Part shown: in pieces, positions 1 through 7,756 of the stretch
Numbering within the stretch: position 1 is the first letter of the stretch
Layout of the letters: each line of letters opens with the position of its first letter
Assembly (NCBI RefSeq): GCF_047345485.1
Contig: NZ_JBLFEN010000008.1
Location: 1 to 64,000 of the forward strand
DNA: 64,000 nt
Direction: 5' to 3'
Source: Jejuia sp047345485
GTDB lineage: Bacteria; Bacteroidota; Bacteroidia; Flavobacteriales; Flavobacteriaceae
Notes under the pieces: generated by a model
Database searches by the model: none
Told to the model about the DNA's origin: nothing
Seen by the model: the letters and a program-made list of their open reading frames with translations, nothing else
Made by a program: the position numbers and the translations under genes

Positions 1-1
1 A

Positions 2-348
2 TTGTTTTCTGCCAAATATGGGAATCCGAAACTGGAATTTTTCTCTGAATATATTCCAACTTCATTAACGAAAGAAATTAATACAACAAGAGATTCTTAT
101 AGTCAATATTATTATTGGATAAAGACAATTTGTGCGTCCAATTATCTGAATTTGGATATTCCGAAGAGGGTTCAAATAAAGAACGTAGGTCATTATTTAT
201 AACATATTCTTCGTTAAAGTTTCAAAAGGAAATTTTAAAAAGAACGAAACTAAAAGAGGAATTAGAGCTTAACAAGGAAAGACAAGAAGAAATTGATGAA
301 CGAAACAGGACAAGAAAAGAAGACAGCTTAAGAAAAGAAATATTTTAA
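2..348 (+). pseudogene. 3' end of an unknown gene, probably frameshifted
   Basis: The reading frame is open from the window edge in frame 2, then becomes plausible only in frame 1 from about position 118 to the stop at 346-348. Reading the junction TGGAT as TGGGAT (one G restored near 116-119) joins both halves into one continuous protein end. The last 50 or so residues are highly charged (many K, E, R), typical of a coiled-coil tail. Neither half is recognised. The gene lies directly before the first inverted-repeat element, so it may be the cargo of a cassette. A sequencing error in a G run is an equally simple explanation of the shift. Confidence 0.4.
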
Positions 349-498
349 AAAACGCACTACAACAATGTATAACCGCAATTACGGCGGATTCGACTACGTC
401 CGAATCCACTCGGAATTGCTAATGTCAGTGCGTAACCGAAAATAATCGCTAATTAACCCGTAACTGACGGTTATACGAGACCGTTAGCTGTAATTTGC
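349..498 (+). repeat. attC-like imperfect inverted repeat A
   Basis: The arm at 367-384 (starting GTATAACCG) pairs with 458-476 (ending CGGTTATAC) with one mismatch and one extra A at 467 on the 3' arm; the loop is about 73 nt. The outer edges carry AACG (351-354) and CGTTAGC (482-488). A long imperfect hairpin with an unpaired base and an outer AAC/GTT pair is the layout of integron attC sites, but the GTTAGCT box does not match the GTTRRRY consensus. It begins right after the stop codon of the upstream gene and ends before parD. Confidence 0.55.
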
Positions 499-561
499 GA
501 AAACGAGCAAAATTTGAATTTTTTACCAATTTTGGGTAAATTTGATAAAATTAATAAATAA

Positions 562-810
562 ATGAAAAATACATCAATATCACTCGGAAATTATTTTGAT
601 CAATTCGTAAGTAGTCAAGTTTCTGCTGGACGATACAAAAATGTCAGCGAAGTAATTAGGGCTGGACTTCGACTCTTGGAAGATGAAGAAAGTAAGGTTA
701 TTGCTTTAAGGGAAGCCATTAAAAAAGGTAAAGAAAGCGGTTTAGTAGAAGACTTTGACCCAGTTCAAAACCTAAAAAATCTAAAAGCCAAACACGGAAT
801 TGATGACTAA
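562..810 (+). CDS. ParD-family ribbon-helix-helix antitoxin
   Basis: An 82-residue antitoxin of a type II toxin-antitoxin pair. The N-terminal beta strand (TSISLGNYFDQF) followed by a helix with GRYKNVSEVIRAGLRLLE is the usual CopG/ParD DNA-binding fold, which normally represses its own operon; the acidic C-terminal tail (DFDPVQNLK) is the part that wraps the toxin. The gene is intact and overlaps the toxin start by 8 bp, the usual coupling. It sits between inverted repeats A and B, so the pair looks like a cassette. Because the toxin gene is broken, the antitoxin may now be an orphan repressor. Confidence 0.85.
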   Translation: MKNTSISLGNYFDQFVSSQVSAGRYKNVSEVIRAGLRLLEDEESKVIALREAIKKGKESGLVEDFDPVQNLKNLKAKHGIDD

Positions 811-1102
811 ATATCGATTGACAAGTCTATCGAATCAAGATATAAACGAAATTTGGGAATATACTTTTCATAAATGGTCGATTAAACAAGCGGATAAGTA
901 TTATTGACTTATTAATTGAATCCTTTAATCAAATTACGATTGACCCAAACTGGGTAAGAATTACGGAGGAGTAGAACCAAAACTTCGTGGACTCAAAACG
1001 GGAAAACATATTGTGTTTTATGAAATTATAGATAAAGATACAATTGAAATTAACAGGATTTTACATCAAAGTATGGACATAAAAAATAAGCTGAAAAAAT
1101 AA
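803..1102 (+). pseudogene. ParE/RelE-family toxin gene with two frameshifts
   Basis: The frame starts MTKYRLTSLSNQDINEIWEY, the standard start of ParE/RelE toxins, and stops at TGA 905-907 after 34 codons. Removing one T near 903-905 restores YYDLLIESFNQ; adding one G to the run at 952-954 restores PNWGKNYGGVEP and the original frame, which then runs through LRGLKTGKHIVFYEI to TAA at 1100-1102. The restored product of about 99 residues has the normal family length. Two compensating single-base changes within 50 bp inactivate the toxin as read. ParE toxins usually poison DNA gyrase and RelE ones cut mRNA; which applies here cannot be told. Confidence 0.8.
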
Positions 1103-1110
1103 AAATTATA

Positions 1111-1245
1111 CCCAAAATGGCTATAAATAGTTGCTAGTTCTCAGCTACTTTTGAATAATCTTTGCGGATTTTCAGTTTGGTGCATACTTGCAAAGTTCAG
1201 TACTAAACCACGCAACTACTCATAGCCGATAGCGTTGGCGTGCAT
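1111..1245 (+). repeat. attC-like imperfect inverted repeat B
   Basis: The arm at 1119-1134 (GGCTATAAATAGTTGC) pairs with 1212-1227 (GCAACTACTCATAGCC) at 14 of 16 positions, with a loop of 77 nt. The 3' border GCGTTGGC (1232-1239) followed by TGCATTTG parallels element A's CGTTAGC followed by TGTAATTTG. It begins a few bases after the broken toxin gene and ends at the CPBP start codon. Its arms differ in sequence from element A but share size, geometry and border motif, as expected for members of a recombination-site family. Confidence 0.55.
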
Positions 1246-1251
1246 TTGAAA

Positions 1252-1899
1252 ATGAAGACACACAAAGCATTTTTTCATACTTTTTTATTTATTCTTTTTT
1301 TAGAATTAATAGGAATGTGGATTCTGTTAATACCAGATGAAATTGAAAATATAGGTCTGATAAAAGCATCACATTTTATCAACTCATTTATTACATTAAT
1401 TTTATTGGTTCTAATATTCAAATCGTTAAAGCAACCTGATTTATTAAAGTTTAAGAAACCAGAACCTGGTTATTATTTTATTGCTATAATATTAGGGGTT
1501 GGATTTGTTTTCTTTCAATCGATTCTGAACATAATATATTATCAGGAAATATCATTTAATTATGACTTTACTCTTGACCATTTGAATTCTCTGAGTGTCA
1601 TAGCTTCCATTATCTTTGTGCCGATTACTGAGGAACTGTTCTTTCGGAATTATTTGCTTCGCAGACTATTAGAAAAGAATAAACCTATAAAAGCCATAAT
1701 TATATCATCTTTGTTGTTTGCTTTTATACATATTCCATTTGTCTCATTGTTTTTTGAATTTATGGATTTTAGTTTTCATCATGCTTATATAGCCTTATTT
1801 GGCGGATTAATCGCCGGAATTTCATTTTATAAATCCAAATCTATTGTTCCTTCAATAATTTTCCATGTATTTTGGAACTTGACAAGTTATATTTCATAA
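1252..1899 (+). CDS. CPBP-family intramembrane glutamic endopeptidase
   Basis: A 215-residue membrane protein of the CPBP (CaaX protease and bacteriocin-processing, ABI) family. The diagnostic motifs are all present: EELFFR (E127, E128, R132), FAFIH (H160) and HVFWN (H205, N209), placed in hydrophobic helices in the second half; about six or more membrane segments are visible. I chose the ATG at 1252; a GTG at 1240 would add four residues but lies in the border of repeat B. Relatives cleave peptides within the membrane, sometimes giving bacteriocin self-immunity; the substrate here is unknown. The gene stands alone between repeat B and a truncated repeat, so it may be cassette cargo. Confidence 0.88.
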   Translation: MKTHKAFFHTFLFILFLELIGMWILLIPDEIENIGLIKASHFINSFITLILLVLIFKSLKQPDLLKFKKPEPGYYFIAIILGVGFVFFQSILNIIYYQEISFNYDFTLDHLNSLSVIASIIFVPITEELFFRNYLLRRLLEKNKPIKAIIISSLLFAFIHIPFVSLFFEFMDFSFHHAYIALFGGLIAGISFYKSKSIVPSIIFHVFWNLTSYIS

Positions 1900-1932
1900 A
1901 AAACGACACGCCGACAAAGTACTGTGTTAAAA
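1900..1932 (+). repeat. 5' part of a third cassette-border repeat, truncated
   Basis: Directly after the CPBP stop the sequence ACGACACGCCGACAAAG resembles the 5' edge of repeat A (AACGCACTACAACAATG), but no matching 3' arm is found downstream. It may mark the decayed right end of the array. The rest up to 2117 is AT-rich with no gene I can support. Confidence 0.3.
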
Positions 1933-2117
1933 AAACAAATAAAATCTCATTAATTTTTCTTCAACATACTTTTATATTCACCATCATAAAACCAACCCAG
2001 ATTTAGCTATTGCAAGATCTAGCCTCACTATACCTTACAGAATGGACGATGTAAATTAAAACAAGAACCACTGTCTTTAAAGAAATTAAATCAATTTTTT
2101 TAAGTTTACTGTACAAA

Positions 2118-2149
2118 AAATGCCGAACTATTAAAATAGTTCGGCATTT
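2118..2149 (-). terminator. Rho-independent terminator of the collagen-like lipoprotein gene
   Basis: A perfect 15-bp stem (2118-2132 with 2135-2149, core ATGCCGAACTATT) with a tiny loop, followed on the minus strand by a T run (from 2120 downwards). It lies 40 bp past the stop codon at 2189. Confidence 0.85.
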
Positions 2150-2188
2150 AAACTTAATAATTTATTCTAATTTACTATATATATCTTA

Positions 2189-3568
2189 TTAATTAGTAGG
2201 ATCACCATATTGTTGACCAATAGCACTTCCAAATGGTTGAGAAACTACAGGACAATTGATTATAGCACCTGCTGCAGTTAATAAACTTGATAAAGTATTT
2301 GAAGCTGGATATTGATTTAAATTACCTCTGAATGGTCTTAAAATACCTTCTTCTAACAATTGATTTATTTGATCAAAACTTTTTAAAATTACACGATCTT
2401 CTTCAGGAACTCTAAATTCTGTTAAATGTGCATCCCACATTGGTGCATATGATGGGTCTCTTGGATCTATTGGGAATGTATTTGTTGGATCCATTGTTTG
2501 TCTGTTACTTAAAGAAGCTGTATTTAATCCTTGGAATAAACCATCTCCAGTATCTCCTCTACCATTTACTGTAGGACTAAAAGGCAACATAGAACCCCCT
2601 GGAAAAACTCCGAATGTTGGAAGATTTGCTAATTTTGGAGCAAATACACCAAGCTCGATAGTTGCAGGTCCAGGATCTGAAGTATCTGTTACAATGTGAA
2701 AATAATAAGGTCTACCATTATGCCATCCATCAAGTAATTGTAATACTACAGCTGCACCATCTCTATCTATATTTGGATTGTTTTGATTGTCTTCTTGCTC
2801 AGAATTTGTTCCGTTTCCATGAGGAATTCTATCATGTAATCCTGTGCTATTAGCTAATGGTTGTGCGTTGATAACTACATCGGTTCCTGGTAATACGACA
2901 TATGAAGACCAGTTATCATCTGCTACTGCACCAGGAGTTACAGATGCTGGAGGGAATCCAAGTAGTAAACCATCATCAGACAATCCACCAGGTATTAAAC
3001 TTCTTTTTGGAGAAAAATCTACTGTCCCTTCAAAAACAAGTCGACCATCATCACTCCAAGTAGAATTTTGTTCTCCTCCAGATCCTATTGAATTAGCCAT
3101 TCTAGGTGCATAAATAACCCCTAATAATCTTGCTAATTCCCTATCAGAAGCCTCTGTGATTACATAGTGAAGCTCTCTTGGTGTTCCATTTACTATTTCC
3201 CAACCTTGAAATAATGGAAGTCTTACGGTAGGCCCCTCAGGAGCAATATTTCTATCTACTGTATAATCGACTCCTAATACACTAGGAAAGAATACATTTG
3301 CTTCTTCTGGATACGTTACTGCTGGATTATCAGCATCAAATGGAACTCCTCCATCAGTTTGAATACTTGTTAATAGTAAATCTGCTGCATCAATCATCAT
3401 AACTGTATTACCATCTTCACCGTCTTCACCATCTTCTCCATCTTCACCATCTTGACCATCTATACCATCAATACCGTCTTCACCATCAATACCGTCTTCA
3501 CCATCACAACTTGTGAAGAATAAACTTAGTGACAATAATGTCACAATCATTAAATTAAACTTTTTCAT
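2189..3568 (-). CDS. Lipoprotein with collagen-like Gly-X-Asp repeats and a duplicated domain
   Basis: A 459-residue surface or periplasmic lipoprotein of unknown function. Residues 1-21 are a lipoprotein signal with lipobox FFTSC (C21). Right after the cysteine come about eleven DGX triplets (residues 22-54, DGE, DGI, DGQ), a collagen-like stretch that probably forms a stalk. The rest contains two related segments: 117-158 (GWEIVNGTPRELHYVITEA, then GVIYAPRMAN) and 274-315 (GWHNGRPYYFHIVTDT, then GVFAPKLAN), so the globular part looks like an internal duplication. No catalytic motif is recognised. It is transcribed alone and has its own terminator. Confidence 0.85.
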   Translation of the reverse strand: MKKFNLMIVTLLSLSLFFTSCDGEDGIDGEDGIDGIDGQDGEDGEDGEDGEDGNTVMMIDAADLLLTSIQTDGGVPFDADNPAVTYPEEANVFFPSVLGVDYTVDRNIAPEGPTVRLPLFQGWEIVNGTPRELHYVITEASDRELARLLGVIYAPRMANSIGSGGEQNSTWSDDGRLVFEGTVDFSPKRSLIPGGLSDDGLLLGFPPASVTPGAVADDNWSSYVVLPGTDVVINAQPLANSTGLHDRIPHGNGTNSEQEDNQNNPNIDRDGAAVVLQLLDGWHNGRPYYFHIVTDTSDPGPATIELGVFAPKLANLPTFGVFPGGSMLPFSPTVNGRGDTGDGLFQGLNTASLSNRQTMDPTNTFPIDPRDPSYAPMWDAHLTEFRVPEEDRVILKSFDQINQLLEEGILRPFRGNLNQYPASNTLSSLLTAAGAIINCPVVSQPFGSAIGQQYGDPTN

Positions 3569-3971
3569 TTTGGTTTTTTTAAAATTAATATATTTTTGAA
3601 ATTTTTGTTTTTGTCTTCTCTAGAGTTTTTGGACAATTTTCATAATTATTAGACTAACCGCAATGAATTTACTTACGATTAGAAAAAGTCTCAGATGACA
3701 AAAAAAACTTTAATCACTCATAATCAAGTAATTAATAATTATTTTTTAACAAAAACTTAACAAAAAAAATTTTGAATTTTGAAAATTTAGCTATCGGATA
3801 CAATTGATAAAAACCTAAATTTATAGACTAAAAATTGTTGGACTTATACTATTAAACATTTACAAGAAAAACAGTATAAAGGTTACATAATCTTAAACAT
3901 TTTGTACAAAAAAATGAAAGGATTGTTATATAGAAATTTATATTATACCATAGAGTATATAAATAAAAAAA

Positions 3972-3989
3972 CTCACTAGAAATAGTGAG
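3972..3989 (-). terminator. Hairpin with T tract after the tRNA-like remnant
   Basis: Stem CTCACTA/TAGTGAG with a GAAA-type loop, followed on the minus strand by a run of seven T. Flavobacterial tRNA genes are often followed by such short terminators. Confidence 0.65.
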
Positions 3990-3996
3990 GATTTTT

Positions 3997-4088
3997 GCGA
4001 TCGTGACAGGATTTGCATCTAATCTCGAAACATAATATCAAATCTAAAACACGAAGTTTACCTATTTAACTATAATACTAGCACTATA
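3997..4088 (-). pseudogene. tRNA-like remnant
   Basis: On the minus strand the segment ends in CCTGTCACGATCGCA, which looks like the 3' T-stem and acceptor end of a tRNA, preceded by ATGCAAATC in place of a T loop and, further 5', by AGTTAAATAGGTAAACT, which can form a D-arm. The 5' acceptor strand and the 5' half of the T stem do not pair, so this is not a working tRNA. It may be a decayed tRNA gene or a tRNA 3' end left as an attachment site of a lost element. Confidence 0.3.
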
Positions 4089-4148
4089 AAATTTTATAAA
4101 TAGAACATTTAAATACCGTATAATAATAAAATTTGTTAAACTAAAAAA

Positions 4149-4173
4149 GGCTGCCAAATTTAATTTAGCAGCC
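4149..4173 (-). terminator. Terminator of the repeat-module lipoprotein gene
   Basis: GGCTGC (4149-4154) pairs with GCAGCC (4168-4173), extended by AAATT/AATTT; the minus strand continues into TTTTTT. It lies about 85 bp past the stop at 4259. Confidence 0.75.
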
Positions 4174-4258
4174 CTATAAAGGCATCTTAGTTAATTAACC
4201 TGAATGAATATTTAAGATGCACTTTTATTAACCAAAAGCAATTTATTTTCTTTTTCAC

Positions 4259-5989
4259 TTATTGTACGTTTTCTAATACTAAGATACGCTCTATCTCTCC
4301 ATTAGCATTGTAATCTTTTAGCTCTATTCTTTCTCTTGTAATTTCTTTAATTTTCCATCTGTGTCTTAATTCACTAAATGGTTCGTTTTGCGTTCTAAAG
4401 TTTAAGGCTAGGTTTAAGCCATCGTATCTGTAACCTCTCCAAGAGCCATTGTAATTATTACCTTGTCCTTCAGCAAATAATTTACCATTTACATCAAAGC
4501 CAATAACATATCCTTCATAATTGCTAGTTTCGTCAGCGCCTTGATCGTTATAAGATGCTACTACCCATACGCCATTAACTAAAACCTCTGTTATAAAATT
4601 TACGTCGCCGTCGTTTTCTGGACAGTCTCTTTTTAAAATCATTTCGTTATTAGCATTTTTTAATTTAATAGCATCTTCATCTAAAAATGTAATAACCCAT
4701 TGTAGTTTTAAATCTGGGCGTCCTTCTAAGTTTATTTCTAAACCTATGGCACCGTTTCTTACTAATACCTCGTAAGTACCTTCAACTAACTCGCCATTAA
4801 TTCTAATTTTAACGATGTTATCTCCAAAGAATTTTAAAGGTGTACCTATATAATCTTTCTCATTATCTGTTTCATTTACATTTAATCGTGTTACTCTCCA
4901 AAAACATACTTTTAAGAAATTTTCAACACGTGCTTTTGTAATATCTATAACAACATCACAGTTTCTTTTAAGTATTATTCTATTACCTCCAGTTTCAAAG
5001 ATTTTAATTTTACCATCTTCAAAATCATACAATAACCATTGTAGTGTAAAATCTGCTAAGTTTTCAAACTCCATATTTAATAGTACGCCTCGTCTTGTTT
5101 GTGTTAACGTCCACGCTCCTGTTAATACATCTCCGTTTCTAGAACGTAATGTTACAATATTGTCTTCTTTATAGTTTATAGCATATTGCCCAAACTCTCC
5201 CGTATTATCTTGGTTATCTCTTTTAAATTCGTAAACAATCCAAGGGCATCTTTTTAAGTAGTTTTTTAAACGCTCTTTAGAGATATCGTTTTCTTCCTCA
5301 CAACTATCTTTAGCATTAGTTATTATACGTCTTAGTTGTTCGTTATTCTCAGCAGTAAGTACTGTTCCATCTTTTAGCACCATGTTTACTGGAAAGTTTA
5401 GGCTTGCAAATACTTCAGAGTTTTTAACCCGCTTCATAAAACGGTGTAAATCTCTGTTGTTTTCGATAGTTACAACATTTATAACTTCAAAATCTCTATC
5501 GAATACTGAAAATGAAATTGGAAACTGAAAATCAACACAACGTATTTCTTTTTCGTCGTCGTCATCATCACCTTTACATTCAGCAATAAATCCTGCTAAT
5601 TGTTCAGCACTTTCTATAGTAATTTCTTCATGGTCAGATGAAATAATTGTTATAGGAAATAGAATATCTAGGCGATCTAAATCGTCTTCAACCTCATCAT
5701 ACAATCGCTTAATTTTTGCATAATCAGCTTCGGTATCAATTCTAACTTCAATGCCACGAACTTTTACAACAACTGGTAGTTTTACAGAAATACAACTTGT
5801 ACCGTCTATAATATTATCTTTAGAACCGTCGTTTTTAGATGTTGCACTTATAAAACTTGTAAGCTCTGAATTAGCTACTAATGTTTCAGCCTCGTCTGGA
5901 GAAGAAATTTCAACTGTCTCCTCCTGACATGAGGTGAATAATAAAAGGACAAAAAAAGGTATTGCTAATACTATTTTAATAGTTTTCAT
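4259..5989 (-). CDS. Large lipoprotein of five repeated modules, divergent from the ECF sigma gene
   Basis: A 576-residue lipoprotein with lipobox LFTSC (C21). I chose the ATG at 5989; the upstream TTG at 6013 would spoil the signal peptide. Two related modules of about 80 residues follow (66-140 and 150-230; each has a PxxxxV strand pattern, an acidic linker and a closing cysteine), then three related modules of about 105 residues (238-344, 353-456, 465-575), each opening with a Trp-containing strand (CPWIVYEF, CFWRVTRL, GVWVVASY) and closing with ILKRNC, ILKRDC or ILVLEN. The last three resemble lipocalin-like beta barrels; the function is unknown. It is divergent from the sigma factor gene 160 bp away and may belong to its regulon. 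Confidence 0.85.
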   Translation of the reverse strand: MKTIKIVLAIPFFVLLLFTSCQEETVEISSPDEAETLVANSELTSFISATSKNDGSKDNIIDGTSCISVKLPVVVKVRGIEVRIDTEADYAKIKRLYDEVEDDLDRLDILFPITIISSDHEEITIESAEQLAGFIAECKGDDDDDEKEIRCVDFQFPISFSVFDRDFEVINVVTIENNRDLHRFMKRVKNSEVFASLNFPVNMVLKDGTVLTAENNEQLRRIITNAKDSCEEENDISKERLKNYLKRCPWIVYEFKRDNQDNTGEFGQYAINYKEDNIVTLRSRNGDVLTGAWTLTQTRRGVLLNMEFENLADFTLQWLLYDFEDGKIKIFETGGNRIILKRNCDVVIDITKARVENFLKVCFWRVTRLNVNETDNEKDYIGTPLKFFGDNIVKIRINGELVEGTYEVLVRNGAIGLEINLEGRPDLKLQWVITFLDEDAIKLKNANNEMILKRDCPENDGDVNFITEVLVNGVWVVASYNDQGADETSNYEGYVIGFDVNGKLFAEGQGNNYNGSWRGYRYDGLNLALNFRTQNEPFSELRHRWKIKEITRERIELKDYNANGEIERILVLENVQ

Positions 5990-6149
5990 GGTATATATTT
6001 TTGGGTTAAACAAAGTGTTCTTTTCTTATAAAACAGATAAGCTTTAAAAACTCCTACCCTAGTTTGAAAAAAATTTAAATAAAATAATTCATAAATTCCG
6101 AAAACAAACTCTTAAAACCCTTATTTTAGTAGCGTTAACCAACAAACCA

Positions 6150-6668
6150 ATGACTAAGCAATTACATGACAATATTTGTGAAGAGCGTATATTTTCGTCT
6201 ATTTTTAATAAACACTCTAAAAATTTACATGATTTTTTGTATTACAAATTTGGCGACCTATTAAACCCGAAAGATAAAGTACAAGAAGCCTTTGTTAAGT
6301 TATGGCAAAACTGTGCTAAAGTTACTCCTGATAAAGCGAAGAGTTTTGTATTTACTACGGCTAATAATTTAATGTTGAATGAAGTAGCACACCAAAAAGT
6401 AGTATTAAAACATCAGCAAACTTCTAAACCTAAACTTAGTACTAATGAGAATCCTGAGTTTTTAATGCAGGAATCTGAATATAATGACAAACTACAACGA
6501 GCTTTGGCTAATTTAACTGAAGCACAACGGGTTGCGTTTATGATGAACAGAGTTGAAGGGAAACGCTTTAAGGAAATTGCTGAGTTATTAGATATTTCTA
6601 CCAAAGCGGTAGAGAAACGTATTTACGGAGCTTTAACGAAATTACGGAAGGATATTAAGGAATTATAG
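6150..6668 (+). CDS. ECF sigma factor, FecI-like
   Basis: A 172-residue extracytoplasmic-function sigma factor. Region 2 spans roughly 15-80 (FLYYKFGDLLNPKDKVQEAF, then FVFTTANNLMLNE) and region 4 roughly 110-168 (LTEAQRVAFMMNRVEG, then EIAELLDISTKAVEKRI), with a short linker and no extra domain. It is followed after 190 bp by a FecR-like anti-sigma and then a TonB receptor, the standard cell-surface signalling order, so it probably directs transcription of that receptor and linked genes when a ligand is bound outside. Confidence 0.93.
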   Translation: MTKQLHDNICEERIFSSIFNKHSKNLHDFLYYKFGDLLNPKDKVQEAFVKLWQNCAKVTPDKAKSFVFTTANNLMLNEVAHQKVVLKHQQTSKPKLSTNENPEFLMQESEYNDKLQRALANLTEAQRVAFMMNRVEGKRFKEIAELLDISTKAVEKRIYGALTKLRKDIKEL

Positions 6669-6859
6669 AAAAAAACGGAAGACCGATGATAAATAAAAAA
6701 AAACAATTCCTACAAATGCGCTAAGACGTAAAGTTTTCACTCCGTGAATCTCTTAAAATCTCTTTGAAACAATTGGAATTTAGTTTTTAAAATTAGAATT
6801 TTTTAAAAAGTTAGGTAGGAAAAAATAAAAGTTAACTGTTATATAATTGAATAAAGATT

Positions 6860-7756
6860 ATGAATAGAAAAGAACTCATATCGAAATGGTTAGATAACAA
6901 CCTAAATACTGAGGAGCTTGAGGCTTTTAAAAAGCTTGAAGACTATGCCGATTTAGTGAAGTTAAACACCAATATGCAACGCTTTAAGGCGGATAATTAT
7001 GATACTTCAATCGAATTAGAAAACGTATTATCTACCATTAAAGGTGAAAGCACATCAAAAATTCATTGGTTAAAACCATTATTGCGTGTTGCCGCTATTC
7101 TTGCTATTTGTTTTAGCGTGTACTACTACACTACAACGCTAGACACTACAATTACTACAGAATTGGCACAAAAAACAACTATAGAATTACCAGATGCATC
7201 TACCGTTTCCATCAACGCAAAATCGTTTTTAGCATACAATAAAAACGATTGGAAAAAAGATCGCGAAGTAGAACTTAAAGGTGAAGCCTTTTTTAAAGTG
7301 GCTAAAGGATCATCATTTAAAGTAAAAACAACATCAGGAATCGTTACAGTTTATGGTACTCAATTTAATGTAAAACAACGGGAAAATTATTTTGAAGTTA
7401 TTTGCTACGAAGGACTTGTTGGGGTTACTTACAACTCTAATGAAATAAAATTAAAACCGGGAAACAGTTTTTTAATAATTGATGGGAAACTAATTACTAA
7501 AGATAAAGAAAACCGCGCCTCACCGTCGTGGTTAACTAACGAAAGTGATTTTAAAAGCATACCTTTTAAACAAGTTATTGCTGAGTTTGAAAGACAATAT
7601 AATGTTGAAATCACTCTGGTACATGTAGATGAAACACAGTTATTTACTGGCTCGTTTACGCATAATAATATTGATTTGGCATTAAAATCTATTGCATTAC
7701 CTTTACAAGTAACCTATAGCAAACAAAACAATACGATTATTTTAAAGCGTGAATAG
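6860..7756 (+). CDS. FecR-family anti-sigma factor
   Basis: A 298-residue inner-membrane anti-sigma protein. The cytoplasmic N-terminus (1-70) is followed by one membrane helix (about 73-91), the FecR domain (about 103-195: IELPDASTVSINAKS, then EAFFKV and VYGTQFNV) and a C-terminal DUF4974-type segment (230-298: FKQVIAEFERQYNVEI). FecR holds the sigma factor inactive and passes on the signal from the receptor's STN domain. Its stop overlaps the receptor start by 8 bp, so the two are translationally coupled. The 190-bp gap to the sigma gene holds the small hairpin TTCAC/GTGAA (6736-6748). Confidence 0.93.
   Translation: MNRKELISKWLDNNLNTEELEAFKKLEDYADLVKLNTNMQRFKADNYDTSIELENVLSTIKGESTSKIHWLKPLLRVAAILAICFSVYYYTTTLDTTITTELAQKTTIELPDASTVSINAKSFLAYNKNDWKKDREVELKGEAFFKVAKGSSFKVKTTSGIVTVYGTQFNVKQRENYFEVICYEGLVGVTYNSNEIKLKPGNSFLIIDGKLITKDKENRASPSWLTNESDFKSIPFKQVIAEFERQYNVEITLVHVDETQLFTGSFTHNNIDLALKSIALPLQVTYSKQNNTIILKRE

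Larger units (their letters stand above)
3569..4258. other. 690-bp intergenic region with hairpins and a tRNA-like remnant
   Basis: Between the two minus-strand lipoprotein genes. 3569-3960 is very AT-rich and presumably holds the upstream region of the collagen-like gene; I see no convincing TTG/TANNTTTG pair. 3972-4088 holds the tRNA-like remnant and its hairpin, 4149-4173 a terminator, and 4182-4189/4213-4220 a further 8-bp inverted repeat (GCATCTTA/TAAGATGC) in the 3' untranslated part of the gene at 4259. No protein-coding gene is supported. Confidence 0.6.

Noticed and set aside
1950..2006. Short minus-strand frame reading WFYDGEYKSMLKKN before a TAA
   Set aside because: It looks like a gene end, but only 18 codons are open before an upstream stop and nothing supports a full gene; at most a remnant.
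2662..3113. Plus-strand frames opposite the collagen-like lipoprotein gene
   Set aside because: They lie wholly within the antisense of a well-supported lipoprotein gene and have no recognisable product.
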